From positions 124,001 to 188,000 of the forward strand of contig NZ_LMOH01000027.1 of NCBI RefSeq assembly GCF_001423245.1: a stretch of 64,000 nt of DNA. Direction: 5' to 3'. The translations under genes and the position numbers were made by a program. This DNA is from Aureimonas sp. Leaf324. Lineage in GTDB: Bacteria > Pseudomonadota > Alphaproteobacteria > Rhizobiales > Rhizobiaceae. The notes under the pieces were generated by a model. It worked only from the letters and a program-made list of their open reading frames with translations. It ran no database searches and was not told the DNA's origin. Every line of letters begins with the position of its first letter. The first letter of the stretch is position 1. Below, one piece after another: positions 7,945 to 16,669 of the stretch.

Positions 7945-10278
7945 ATGAAACGTAGCGAGATCCAGTCCGAGCCCACGGTCGAACCCTATGACGAGCCGAC
8001 GGGCGGCTGGGGCTCGGTGAAGTCGCTGGCCAAGAAGAGCCTCGCCGAGGGGCTGGCGATCTCGACCATCTGGAACACGCTCTACAAGCAGAACAAGCCG
8101 GACGGCTTCGCCTGCGTGTCGTGCTCCTGGGCCAAACCCGCCGACGCCAACACGTTCGAGTTCTGCGAGAACGGCGCCAAGGCGACGATCTGGGAGCAGA
8201 CCAAGCGCCGCACCAACCGCGACTTCTTCGCCCGCCACAAGGTGTCCGAACTCCTCGACTGGCCCGACTACGACCTCGAGAAGAACGGCCGCCTGACGAC
8301 GCCGATGCGCTACGACGCCTCGCTCGACCAGTATGTGCCGGTGTCCTGGGAGAGCGCCTTCGCCGAGATCGGTCGGGAGCTGCAGGCGCTCGACCCGAAA
8401 TCGGTGATCTTCTACGCCTCGGGCCGCGCCTCGCTCGAGACGAGCTACATGTACCAGCTCTTCGCGCGGGTCTACGGATCGCAGAACCTGCCCGACTCGT
8501 CCAACATGTGCCACGAATCGACCTCGGTCGGCCTGCCGCTGTCGATCGGCTCGCCCGTCGGCACCATCGTCTACGAAGACTTCGAGCATTCCGACATGAT
8601 GCTCTTCTTCGGCCACAACACCGGCACCAACGCGCCGCGCCTACTCCACCCGCTGCAGGAGGCGCGAAAGCGCGGCGTGCCCGTCTTCACCTTCAACCCG
8701 GTGGAGGAGCGCGGGCAGATGCGCTTCAAGAACCCGCAGTCGCCCGTCGAGATGCTGTCGCCGGGCGCCGGCACCAAGATGTCGAGCGAGTACTTCCAGC
8801 TGAAGTGCGGCGGCGACATCGCCGCCATCACCGGCATCGCCAAGACCGTGTTCCAGCTCGACGACGAGGCGAAGGAAAAGGGCGCCCCGCGTGTCCTCGA
8901 CGTCGCCTTCATTGAGGAGCATTGCCACGGCTTCGAAGCGTTCGAGCGCTTCGTGCGCGATTCGACCTGGGAGGAGATCGAGCGCTGCTCGGGGCTCACG
9001 CGCGCCGAGCTCGAGGAGGTCGGCCGCACCTACGCCCGCTCCAACGCCGTGATGGCGCACTACGGCATGGGCCTTACGCAGCACCGCCACGGCGTCGCCA
9101 ACGTGCGCATGGTGGTGAACCTCCTCCTCATGCGCGGCAATATCGGCAAGCGGGGCGCCGGCATCTCGCCGATCCGCGGCCATTCCAACGTGCAGGGCCA
9201 GCGCACGGTCGGCATCACGGAAAAGCCGGAGCTCGCCCCGCTCGACAAGTTCAAGGAATTCTACGACTTCGAGCCGCCGCGCGAGAAGGGCATGGCGACG
9301 GTGGAGGCCTGCCAGGGCATCATCGACGGCTCGGTGAAGGCCTTCATCGGGCTCGGCGGCAACTTCTCGCGCGCGGTGCCCGAGACCGAGGCGATCGAGA
9401 AGGCGTGGCGGAACCTCCGCCTCCACGTCCAGATCTCGACCAAGCTCAACCGCAACCATCTCCTGCCGGGCGCGGTCACCTACATCCTGCCCTGCCTCGG
9501 CCGCATCGAGCGCGACCGGCAGGCGAGCGGCGACCAGACCGTCTCGGTCGAGGATTCGACCGCCTGCATCCACGGCTCCAAGGGCTGGCGCCCGCCGGCC
9601 TCGCCCGAACTCCTGTCCGAGCCGAAGATCGTCGCGGAGATGGCGAAGGCGACCGTGCCGGGCAAATCCAGCATCCCGTGGGACGCGTGGGTCGGCAACT
9701 ACGCGCTGGTGCGCGACGAGATCGAGCGCGCCTACCCGCAGTATTTCAAGGACTTCAACAAGCGCTTCCTGCAGCCGGGCGGCTTCCACCGCGACCTGCC
9801 CGCATGCCGGCGCGAATGGAAGACCGAGAACGGCAAGGCCAACTTCCACGTGCCCGAGGACGGGTTCGACACCAATCCCGACATCGACACGCGCGGGCCG
9901 GACGTCTTCACGCTGATGACGCTGCGCTCCAACGACCAGTTCAACACCACGGTCTACGGCTACGACGACCGCCTGCGCGGCATCTCGGGCTCGCGGATGA
10001 TCCTCCTGATGAACGCCGACGACATGGCACGCCTCGGGCTCGAGGATCAGGACTTCGTGGATGTGGAAACCCATGCCGACGACGGGGTGGAGCGCCGCGT
10101 CGAGGGCCTGCGGGTGCACGCCTTCAAGCTGCCGAAGGGGGATGTCGGCGGCTACTATCCCGAGCTCAACCGCCTGATCCCGCTCTGGCACCACGCCAAG
10201 GACAGCCATGTGCCGGCGGCGAAATCCGTGCCGATCCGCGTGGCGAAGGCGCGCGTCGCGGCGGTCGCGGCCGAATAG
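7945..10278 (+). CDS. FdhF/YdeP-family molybdopterin oxidoreductase
   Basis: 777-aa cytoplasmic protein of the formate dehydrogenase alpha-like family (TIGR01701 type). An N-terminal cluster motif has Cys57, Cys60 and Cys74 (CVSC, then FCENGAKA). Cys189-His190 in SNMCHESTSVGL aligns with the selenocysteine-His pair of E. coli FdhF, with a normal TGC codon here. The C-terminal part has the molydopterin dinucleotide-binding fold. The family member YdeP is linked to acid resistance, and its reaction is not established. No FdhD, electron-transfer or hydrogenase genes are adjacent. The very long upstream in-frame extension runs antisense through cenR and is rejected; ATG 7945 is the start. Confidence 0.85.
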   Translation: MKRSEIQSEPTVEPYDEPTGGWGSVKSLAKKSLAEGLAISTIWNTLYKQNKPDGFACVSCSWAKPADANTFEFCENGAKATIWEQTKRRTNRDFFARHKVSELLDWPDYDLEKNGRLTTPMRYDASLDQYVPVSWESAFAEIGRELQALDPKSVIFYASGRASLETSYMYQLFARVYGSQNLPDSSNMCHESTSVGLPLSIGSPVGTIVYEDFEHSDMMLFFGHNTGTNAPRLLHPLQEARKRGVPVFTFNPVEERGQMRFKNPQSPVEMLSPGAGTKMSSEYFQLKCGGDIAAITGIAKTVFQLDDEAKEKGAPRVLDVAFIEEHCHGFEAFERFVRDSTWEEIERCSGLTRAELEEVGRTYARSNAVMAHYGMGLTQHRHGVANVRMVVNLLLMRGNIGKRGAGISPIRGHSNVQGQRTVGITEKPELAPLDKFKEFYDFEPPREKGMATVEACQGIIDGSVKAFIGLGGNFSRAVPETEAIEKAWRNLRLHVQISTKLNRNHLLPGAVTYILPCLGRIERDRQASGDQTVSVEDSTACIHGSKGWRPPASPELLSEPKIVAEMAKATVPGKSSIPWDAWVGNYALVRDEIERAYPQYFKDFNKRFLQPGGFHRDLPACRREWKTENGKANFHVPEDGFDTNPDIDTRGPDVFTLMTLRSNDQFNTTVYGYDDRLRGISGSRMILLMNADDMARLGLEDQDFVDVETHADDGVERRVEGLRVHAFKLPKGDVGGYYPELNRLIPLWHHAKDSHVPAAKSVPIRVAKARVAAVAAE

Positions 10279-10309
10279 CAGAGCCGGCGGCGCGGCCGGC
10301 CCGCGAGGG

Positions 10310-12019
10310 TCAGTCGCGCCAGGGCAGGGCGCCCGGCGCGCCGCGTCCGAGCCGGTCGGCGAGGACGGCGAGGGCCGCGACGAGGAGCGTGGCGAGAACG
10401 GAGAGCGCCGCCGCCTCGCCCGAGTTGCCCTCGTATTGCAGCGAGAACACCATGACGCCAACGGTCTGCGTGCCCGCGGACCACAGGAGCGCCGAGACGG
10501 TCAGTTCGTTGAAGGCGGTCAGCGCCGCGAGCAGCATGCCGGCCGCCGTCGCCCGGCCCGCGAGCGGCAGGGCGAGGAACACCATACGCCGCCGGAGGCC
10601 GACGCCCGAGACGCGTGCTGCGTCGTCGAGCGCTGGGTCGAGGCTCGCGAACGAGGCTGCGACCGGCGCCGTCACCAGCGGCAGGAAGCGCGCGAGATAG
10701 GCGAGCGCCAGGATCCAGGGCGTTGCGTAGAGCGACACGCCGACGCCGGGCAGCGGCGGCAGGAACACGAGGATAAAGGCGAGCGCGAGGACGGTGCCCG
10801 GCACCACGAAGGGGGCATCCGCCACGATCCCCGCCATGCGCGCGACGGGGTTTCGCCGCACCGTCGCGAGATAGGCGAGCGGCACGGCAAGGGCGCCGGC
10901 GACCGCCGCCATGCCGAGCGAGAGCGCCAGCGAGTTGAAGAGGGCGCGTCGGATGGCGTCGCTGGCCAGCACCGATCGGAACTGCGCGAGCGTCGCGGTC
11001 TCCGGCGTCAGGGCGACGCCGAGCGCGGGCGTCAAGGCGCCGGCGACGAGCGCGAGCATCGGCAGGACGGCGACCACCGCGACGCCGATCCAGACCAGTG
11101 CCGGCGCGAGGCCGTTCGGAGCCGTTCGGTCGAGGGCGGCGGGCTGGCCGCCGACGCGCTCCACCGGCACGGCGAGCGCGCGCAGGGCGAGACTGCGCAG
11201 CGCCAGCGCCGCCAGCGCCAGCGCCACCAGCACCAGCGCGATCATCGCCACCTGCGGCAGGACCGACGGGCCGAAGCCGTTGAGCCGCTGGTAGGCGAGG
11301 GTGGTGAGCATGGGGAAGCGACCGGGGATGCCGAGAAGCGCCGGGATGCCGAAATTGCCGACGGAGGCCGCGAAGGCCAGCGCCGCGCTGCCGGCGATCG
11401 CGGGCGCGAGCAGCGGCAGGACGATGCGACGCAGGGTGCGGCCGTGCGGAACCCCGGCGATGCGCGCGGCATCGACGAGATCGCCCGGCACCAGCGCCAG
11501 CCCCGCGCGCACGGCCAGAAACACGAGCGGCATCGCCTCGATGCCCAGCAGCAGCGCGACGCCGGGGCCGGAGTAGAGGATCCGGCCCGCCTGCGGCAGC
11601 ACGAGGCCGGTGAGCTCGATCCAGGCCAGCGCCATGATCTGCGACGGGACGAGGAGCGGCGACAGAAGGAGAAAGGTCGGGAGCGCCCGGCGGCGGGCGG
11701 GCAGGCGCGCCACCAAGAGCGCCAGGCCCGCGCCGAGCCCGACCGCGATCGCGGTCGCACCGAGCGAGGCGGCGAGCGTGTTCCAGAAGGCGCGGTGGAT
11801 CGCCCGCGAGCCCCAGGCCTCCACGAGATTGCCGAAGGCCGCGCCGTCGTCGCCGGCCGCAAGACCGAGCGACAGAAGGCGCAGGAGCGGCCACGTGCCG
11901 ATCAGCGCAACGACGAGGAGAAGGGCGGCCGCCAGTACCGTCTCCGGCCGCAGTGCCGCGCGGGCGATGGGCCGCCGCTCCGGTGCGGCGGCCTCGAGGG
12001 TTGCGGTGCTGTCAGCCAC
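10310..12019 (-). CDS. ABC transporter permease, fused double-domain (ThiP/FbpB-like)
   Basis: Inner-membrane permease of 569 aa carrying two tandem BPD_transp_1 units, each with six or so hydrophobic segments and an EAA-like loop (the first near the segment with DAARIAGVPHGR, the second near DDAARVSGVGLRRR). Fusions of this kind occur in ferric, thiamine and phosphonate or sugar-phosphate importers. The start codon overlaps the end of the binding-protein gene by 8 bp, so the two are translationally coupled. It is the last gene of the minus-strand operon that begins near 15.0 kb. Confidence 0.84.
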   Translation of the reverse strand: MADSTATLEAAAPERRPIARAALRPETVLAAALLLVVALIGTWPLLRLLSLGLAAGDDGAAFGNLVEAWGSRAIHRAFWNTLAASLGATAIAVGLGAGLALLVARLPARRRALPTFLLLSPLLVPSQIMALAWIELTGLVLPQAGRILYSGPGVALLLGIEAMPLVFLAVRAGLALVPGDLVDAARIAGVPHGRTLRRIVLPLLAPAIAGSAALAFAASVGNFGIPALLGIPGRFPMLTTLAYQRLNGFGPSVLPQVAMIALVLVALALAALALRSLALRALAVPVERVGGQPAALDRTAPNGLAPALVWIGVAVVAVLPMLALVAGALTPALGVALTPETATLAQFRSVLASDAIRRALFNSLALSLGMAAVAGALAVPLAYLATVRRNPVARMAGIVADAPFVVPGTVLALAFILVFLPPLPGVGVSLYATPWILALAYLARFLPLVTAPVAASFASLDPALDDAARVSGVGLRRRMVFLALPLAGRATAAGMLLAALTAFNELTVSALLWSAGTQTVGVMVFSLQYEGNSGEAAALSVLATLLVAALAVLADRLGRGAPGALPWRD

Positions 12020-13004
12020 CGAAGAGGTCGGAGAAGCGCGCCTTGAGGTCGGCCTCGTCCTGGACCAGCTTGGCGGAATCGGTCGCCAGCACGGTCAGCG
12101 TCTTCGGATCGGGATAGCCGGCGGGCGGGGCCATGCCCTCGATCACCGGGAAGTAGCCCTGCGCCACCGACTGCTCCTGCGCGGCGCGGCCGAGCTGCCA
12201 GTCGACGAAGGCCTTCGCGGCGTCGGGATTGTCGGTGCCCTTCAGGATCGCGACCGGCTGGGTGATGGTCGAGACGCCTTCCGACGGGAAGACGAAGGCG
12301 ACCGGCGAGCCCTTGGCCTTGGCGTTCATCGCCATGTAGTCGACGATCATGCCGTAGCTCTTCTCGCCGCGCGCGACGGCTTCCAGCACCGTGCCGTTGC
12401 CCTGTCCGGCCACGGCGCCGCCGTCGGCGAGCGCCTCGTAGTAGTCCCAGCCGAAGGCCGGCGCCTGCGTCATCGTGCCGACATGGACCACGGCCGCGCC
12501 GGAATAGAGCGGGCTCGGCATGATCAGCTGCGAGGCCGCGTCCTCGGCTTTCAGGTCGTTCCACGAGGTCGGCGCGGTCTTCACCTTGTCGGTGTTGTAG
12601 ACGATGCCGGTGGTCAGCAGCTTGGTGCCGAAATAGGTGCGGTCGGGATCGACGAGATTGGCCGGGATGCCCTCGACCGGCGCCTCGGCGTAGGGCAGGA
12701 GGCGGTCGGCCTCCTTCAGCTGCGTCATCGCCACCGTGTCGGCGATCAGGACGACGTCGGCGGGCGAGCCGCCGGCCGCGAACTCGGCCTGGAGCTTGGC
12801 CATCAGTTCGGTCGTGCCGGCGCGGAAGATCTCGACGGTGACGTTCGGATTGTCCTTGCGGAACGCCTCGACCACGGCGGTCATCTGGTCGTTCGGCTGC
12901 GAGGTGTAGAGCGTGATCGCGCCGGACGCGTCGGCGGCGAGCGCGGAGCCCGACAGAAGGATGCCGGCGAGGGCGGCGAGGCTGGCGGTGAGGCGGCGCG
13001 ACAT
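12012..13004 (-). CDS. ABC transporter substrate-binding protein (type 2 fold, AfuA/FbpA-like), substrate unknown
   Basis: 330-aa periplasmic protein with a signal peptide ending at ALA (residues 21-23). The fold is that of family 1/FbpA-type binding proteins (ITLYTSQP, DVVLIADT, GIVYNTDKV, VAFVFPSEG). Ferric-binding members have an adjacent Tyr pair in the C-terminal lobe that ligates iron. The corresponding stretch here reads GMIVDYMAMNAK and has no such pair; the only YY lies earlier in GWDYYEAL. This argues against a simple Fe3+ call and is compatible with an organic phosphate, phosphonate or sugar ligand. The neighbouring isomerase-like gene supports a carbon compound. Confidence 0.8.
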   Translation of the reverse strand: MSRRLTASLAALAGILLSGSALAADASGAITLYTSQPNDQMTAVVEAFRKDNPNVTVEIFRAGTTELMAKLQAEFAAGGSPADVVLIADTVAMTQLKEADRLLPYAEAPVEGIPANLVDPDRTYFGTKLLTTGIVYNTDKVKTAPTSWNDLKAEDAASQLIMPSPLYSGAAVVHVGTMTQAPAFGWDYYEALADGGAVAGQGNGTVLEAVARGEKSYGMIVDYMAMNAKAKGSPVAFVFPSEGVSTITQPVAILKGTDNPDAAKAFVDWQLGRAAQEQSVAQGYFPVIEGMAPPAGYPDPKTLTVLATDSAKLVQDEADLKARFSDLFGG

Positions 13005-13087
13005 GAGCTTGATCCTTCTCGAGACGGTCGGGAGATGGCCCCCGCTATCGCCCCAACATGACAGGGGCGTGAAACTCTATGGTCGGC

Positions 13088-14143
13088 TTAAGGCCCGCGC
13101 GGAATGACCCAGCCGTCGGTGACATGCAGCCGGACCGGCGCGCCGGGGGGGAGCGAGACCGGCCCATGCACCTCGACCGGAATGTCGTCCCCGACCGCGA
13201 CGTCGTGGAGATAGGCGCCGCCCTCGAAACGCGAAGCCCGCACCGAGCCTGCCAGCGCACCGTCCGGCGATCCGGCATCCGTCAGGACGAGGCCCTGGCG
13301 GCGCACGCAGAGCCAACCGGGACCCGCGGGCGCGTCGCCGGGCATGAGGAGGCGCGCCGCACCGAGCGCCACCTCCACGCCGCCGCTCGCGCGACGGATG
13401 ACATCGACCGGCAGGAGGCGCCCGTCGCCGATGAAGCGGGCGACCGCGGGCGAGGCCGGCCGGCGCCACAACTCCTCGGGCGCCGCGCACTGCTGGAGCC
13501 GGCCGCCGTCCAGCACCGCGATCGTCGTGGCGAGCGCCAGCGCTTCCGCCTGGTCGTGGGTGACGAAGACGAAGGTGGTGCGCGTTTCGGCATGCAGGCG
13601 GCGGAACTCCGCGGCGAGCCCCGTGCGCAGCGCCGGGTCGAGATTGGCGAGCGGCTCGTCGAGGAGGAGGAGCTTGGGGCGCAGCGCGAGGCTGCGGGCC
13701 AGCGCGACGCGCTGCCTCTGGCCGCCGGACAGCTGGTGCGGCCGCGCCGCCGCCCGGTCCCCGAGGCCGACCAGCGCCAGCGCCTCGCCCGTCCGCGTGG
13801 CGATCTCGGCGGCCGAAAGGCCCTTGCCGTGGAGCGCGAAGGACACGTTGCCGGCGACGCTCATGTGCGGCCACAGCGCATAGGACTGGAACACCATGCC
13901 GAGACCCCGATCTTCGGGTTCGACGAAGGTGCCGGGACCGGCCACCACGCGATCGCCGATCGTGATCGTGCCGCCGTCGGGCCGCTCGAGGCCCGCCAGA
14001 AGCCGCAGCACCGTGGTCTTGCCGCAGCCGGACGGCCCGAGAAGCGCCAGGAACGCGCCGTCCGCGACCTCCAGCGACAGGCCGTCCACCGCCCGCGCGC
14101 CGCCGAAGCTCTTGGTCAGCCCGTCCAGCCGAAATCCCACCAT
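13088..14143 (-). CDS. ABC transporter ATP-binding protein (FbpC/PotA-like)
   Basis: 351-aa importer ATPase. Walker A GPSGCGKTT is at residues 36-44, Q-loop at VFQSYALWPH, signature LSGGQ at 138-142, Walker B LLLLDEP at 158-164 and switch His in VTHDQAEAL. The C-terminal third (about 240-350) is a TOBE-like regulatory domain, which fits MalK/PotA/FbpC ATPases. It sits between the TIM-barrel gene (28 bp upstream) and the binding-protein gene (83 bp downstream) on the same strand, and completes a three-component importer. Confidence 0.87.
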   Translation of the reverse strand: MVGFRLDGLTKSFGGARAVDGLSLEVADGAFLALLGPSGCGKTTVLRLLAGLERPDGGTITIGDRVVAGPGTFVEPEDRGLGMVFQSYALWPHMSVAGNVSFALHGKGLSAAEIATRTGEALALVGLGDRAAARPHQLSGGQRQRVALARSLALRPKLLLLDEPLANLDPALRTGLAAEFRRLHAETRTTFVFVTHDQAEALALATTIAVLDGGRLQQCAAPEELWRRPASPAVARFIGDGRLLPVDVIRRASGGVEVALGAARLLMPGDAPAGPGWLCVRRQGLVLTDAGSPDGALAGSVRASRFEGGAYLHDVAVGDDIPVEVHGPVSLPPGAPVRLHVTDGWVIPRGP

Positions 14144-14171
14144 GCCGCGTTCCTCTCGAAAGCCCGGGGCT

Positions 14172-14999
14172 TTAGGCAGGCTCCATGACGGTGGGATGAC
14201 GCGGCTCGAGGCTGAAGGCCGAGCGGAAGCGCTGGAGCGCCAGCTCGTCGTCGCCTTCCGGCCACGCCTCGAGGCCGATCACGCCGCGATAGCCCATGGC
14301 ATCGAGCGCGCGGGCGATCGCGGGATAGTTGATCTCGCCGGTGCCGGGCTCGTGCCGGCCCGGAACGTCGGCCACCTGGATCTCGCCGATCATCGGCAGC
14401 GCCCGGCAGCAGAGCTCGATCAGGTTCCCCTCGCCGATCTGCGCATGGTAGAGATCGAGATTGAGGCGAAGGCCCGGCCGGTCGACCGCCTCGACCAGCG
14501 CGATCGTGTCCGCCGCCCTGGCGAAGGGCACCTTCGGGTGGTCGACCGCCTCGTTGAGGTTTTCCAGGACGAAGGTCACGCCCTCGCGCTCGCCGAGGTC
14601 GGCGATCCGGCGCAGCGTGTCGACGGCCTCGATCCACATCGGGCCGGTCACCGTCTCGGCGGGCACCACGGCCTGCCCCTTCCCGTCGAGGCCGGTGCCG
14701 TGAAGGTTGAGCCGCGGGCAACCGATCTCCTTGGCGACCGGGATCGACAGGGCGGCGGTGCGCAGGAGCTCGTCGGCGCCCTCGCGGTCGGCAAGCCGGC
14801 CGGTGACGTAGCCGGTCATCGACGAGAAGCGGGCGTTCGAGGCGGCGAGCGCCTTGATGTCGTGCTTCGTCCAGTCCCAGATCTCGACCAGGAAGCCGGC
14901 GGCGGAGAGGCGTGCAAGGCGCTCGGCCACGGGCAGCGCGGCAAAGACGGTCTCGGCGCAGACGGCCAGCTGGAACGGCGTGGTCGATGTCGAACTCAT
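14172..14999 (-). CDS. Hydroxypyruvate-isomerase-like TIM-barrel protein (sugar phosphate isomerase/epimerase family)
   Basis: 275-aa AP-endonuclease-2-type TIM barrel. The metal-site segments are visible: RLNLHGTG, TFVLENLNEAVDHP with the catalytic-type Glu, LNLDLYHAQIGEGN, QVADVPGRHEPGTGEINY and IGLEAWPE with the second Glu. These are the landmarks of hydroxypyruvate isomerase and 2-oxo-tetronate isomerase (Hyi/OtnI). The start at ATG 14999 is chosen because GGGGAGGA lies 4 nt upstream; the ATG seven codons earlier would be read through that site. First gene of the operon with an ABC importer, which suggests it processes the imported compound. Confidence 0.75.
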   Translation of the reverse strand: MSSTSTTPFQLAVCAETVFAALPVAERLARLSAAGFLVEIWDWTKHDIKALAASNARFSSMTGYVTGRLADREGADELLRTAALSIPVAKEIGCPRLNLHGTGLDGKGQAVVPAETVTGPMWIEAVDTLRRIADLGEREGVTFVLENLNEAVDHPKVPFARAADTIALVEAVDRPGLRLNLDLYHAQIGEGNLIELCCRALPMIGEIQVADVPGRHEPGTGEINYPAIARALDAMGYRGVIGLEAWPEGDDELALQRFRSAFSLEPRHPTVMEPA

Positions 15000-15055
15000 G
15001 GATCCTCCCCAGGAACGCATCGAGCTTTACGGGGGAAGGCGTCCCGCGTCGAGCG

Positions 15056-15715
15056 TCAGGCGCCCACCTTCCAGCGCCAGACCGTGGTGCGCTTGACCTC
15101 GGCATCCTCGAGCGCGCGCGTCACCGGGACCTCGTAGACGGCCAGCCGCTCGACCCGCGCCGCCGGCAGGTAGGCGCGGCCGGGATCGCCGACCAGCACC
15201 TCGACGCCCCCGGCGGCCAGAGCGTCGAACCACGGCGCGAGGCGGGCGGCGAACCCCTGGTCGTAGAAGACGTCGCCAGCGAGAAGCACGTCCGCCTCGA
15301 CCGGCCGGCCGATCCGGTCCTCGCTGGCGATCGCGAGCGTGACGCCGTTCAGCGCGGCGTTGAGCTCGGCGGCTTCTCGCGCGAACGGGTCGATGTCGAG
15401 CGCCAGCACGCGGGCCGCGCCCGCCTGTGCCGCCGCGATCGCGACGAGGCCGGAGCCGGAGGCAAGGTCCACGACCCGGCGCCCGGCAACGCACGCGGGA
15501 TGGTCGAGAACGTAGCGCGCCAGCCCTTGTCCGCCCGCCCAGGCGAAGGCCCAGAACGGCGGCGGCAGGCCGATCGCCTCGAGTTCCTCTTCCGTCTTCA
15601 GCCAGAGCTCGTGCGCCTCGTCGGCGAGATGGAGGACGATCTCCGGGACATGCGGCGGCCGGAGCGGAGCGGTGTTGGCGCGGATGAAGGCGCGCCGACG
15701 CGAACGATCGTCCAT
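15056..15715 (-). CDS. SAM-dependent methyltransferase, METTL20-like (ETF-beta lysine methyltransferase family)
   Basis: 219-aa class I methyltransferase. The N-terminal FIRANTAPLRPP and the motif FWAFAWAGGQGLARYVLDHP, followed by VVDLASGSGLVAIAAA (SAM motif I) and LALDIDPFA (motif II), are typical of the METTL20/Nnt1-like group. A family member in Agrobacterium methylates lysines of electron transfer flavoprotein beta, and that is the likeliest substrate here. The ORF is open far upstream, but ATG 15715 fits the family start and avoids overlap with the divergent small gene. It stands apart from the isomerase gene by 56 bp on the same strand. Confidence 0.65.
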   Translation of the reverse strand: MDDRSRRRAFIRANTAPLRPPHVPEIVLHLADEAHELWLKTEEELEAIGLPPPFWAFAWAGGQGLARYVLDHPACVAGRRVVDLASGSGLVAIAAAQAGAARVLALDIDPFAREAAELNAALNGVTLAIASEDRIGRPVEADVLLAGDVFYDQGFAARLAPWFDALAAGGVEVLVGDPGRAYLPAARVERLAVYEVPVTRALEDAEVKRTTVWRWKVGA

Positions 15716-15793
15716 CACGCGAGCGCACAATCGGTGGAACCGACCGGCATAACGGCGGGTTGCAATCGCGACAGCAGCACAGGAACACGCGTC

Positions 15794-15877
15794 ATGCTCA
15801 AAGGCGGCCTTCTCTGGCTGATCGGCATTCCGATCCCGATCATCCTCATCCTCTGGTTCCTCGGCTTTCTGAGCTGA
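15794..15877 (+). CDS. 27-aa hydrophobic membrane peptide
   Basis: Short ORF, ATG 15794 to TGA 15877. After a Met-Leu-Lys start nearly every residue is hydrophobic, with a central IPIPIILILW segment, enough for one transmembrane helix with a Pro kink. I recall similar 25-30 aa peptides (MLKGxxLWLIGIPIP...) across Rhizobiales, where they are usually unannotated. It is followed after 28 bp by a strong intrinsic terminator, as expected for a separately transcribed short gene. Function unknown; regulation of a membrane protein is one possibility. Confidence 0.65.
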   Translation: MLKGGLLWLIGIPIPIILILWFLGFLS

Positions 15878-15905
15878 GTCCAAGAGCGCCGGGACAACCC
15901 ATGAA

Positions 15906-15940
15906 AAGGCCGCGCCTCCCAGCAAGGCGCGGCCTTCTTT
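15906..15940. terminator. Intrinsic terminator, likely bidirectional
   Basis: Perfect 11-bp stem AAGGCCGCGCC / GGCGCGGCCTT with a 9-base loop, followed by CTTTC on the plus strand and flanked by AAAA on the other side. It separates the 27-aa peptide gene (plus) from the convergent DUF3072 gene (minus). Confidence 0.82.
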
Positions 15941-15961
15941 CGAACTGGGCGATGGTCCGGA

Positions 15962-16186
15962 TCAGGCGTCCTTCAGGCGCTTGCTCTTGGCCTGCAGCTC
16001 GTCGATCAGCTTCGACGCGTCGCCCTTGGTCAGCGTGTCGTCGAACGGATGGTCCGTCTCCTCGCACAGGGTCTTGAGGTAGGATCCTTGCGCGCCCGTC
16101 ATCGGCTCGTCGCCGGTGGTCCAGTCGTCCGGGTCCTTCACCGTGTTGGAATTGGCGGCGTCCGCCTTGGGATTGGCTTCGGTCAT
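15962..16186 (-). CDS. DUF3072 domain protein
   Basis: 74-aa small soluble protein, start ATG 16186 (a TTG lies just upstream in frame). The block DPDDWTTGDEPMTGAQGSYL followed by LCEETDHPFDDTLTKGDASKLIDELQ is the DUF3072 family core, a short domain common in proteobacteria and actinobacteria. Its helix-rich, lysine-ended C-terminus resembles small SAP-like or BRCT-adjacent modules, but the function is unknown. Immediately downstream lies the bidirectional terminator. Confidence 0.8.
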   Translation of the reverse strand: MTEANPKADAANSNTVKDPDDWTTGDEPMTGAQGSYLKTLCEETDHPFDDTLTKGDASKLIDELQAKSKRLKDA

Positions 16187-16231
16187 CAAACGCTCCGCGT
16201 GTCTACTGTTCGCGAAACGTTCCGGCCCGCG

Positions 16232-16669
16232 TCAGGTTCCCGTCGCCACCGTCCAAGCGAGCCCGCCCATCTCGCAGATCGTGCGGAACTCGTCCTCCGT
16301 CACCGGCTGCACCGACAGGCGCGAATTGGTGACGAGGACCATGTCCTTGAGGCGCGGCTCGGCCTTGGCGGCATCGAGCGTCACCGGGTTCGGCATGTCG
16401 GCGACGGCGCGCACGTCGACGCATTCCCAGCGCGGATCGTCCGCGGTCGAGTCCGGGTGGGCAAGGGCACAGACTTCCACCACGCCGACGACGGCCTTGC
16501 CCTCGTTGGAATGGTAGAAGAAGCCGCGCTCGCCGAGCTGCATGGTGCGCATGAAGTTGCGCGCCTGGTAGTTGCGAACGCCCGTCCATTCGGTGCCCGC
16601 CTCGCCGCAGTCCTTCTGCTGCTGGAAGGACCACTTGAACGGTTCGGACTTGAACAGCCAGAAGGCCAT
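16232..16669 (-). CDS. EVE-domain protein
   Basis: 145-aa protein starting FWLFKSEP with WTGVRNYQARNFMR, GFFYHSNEG and the C-terminal LSVQPVTEDEF: the hallmarks of the EVE/PUA-like domain (PF01878), which binds modified bases in nucleic acids. In bacteria stand-alone EVE proteins are single-copy and widespread. Its start overlaps the stop of the YciI-like gene in a TGATG arrangement at 16667-16671, so the two are translationally coupled and probably belong to the gpsA/tsaD transcription unit upstream on the right. Confidence 0.88.
   Translation of the reverse strand: MAFWLFKSEPFKWSFQQQKDCGEAGTEWTGVRNYQARNFMRTMQLGERGFFYHSNEGKAVVGVVEVCALAHPDSTADDPRWECVDVRAVADMPNPVTLDAAKAEPRLKDMVLVTNSRLSVQPVTEDEFRTICEMGGLAWTVATGT

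Noticed and set aside
8505-8520. Selenocysteine (UGA) in the FdhF-like active site
   Set aside because: The codon at residue 189 is TGC (Cys), and no stop codon interrupts the frame.
12012-14143. Firm assignment as a ferric iron FbpABC transporter
   Set aside because: The binding protein lacks an obvious Tyr-Tyr iron pair and the operon carries a sugar-isomerase-like gene, so the substrate is left open.
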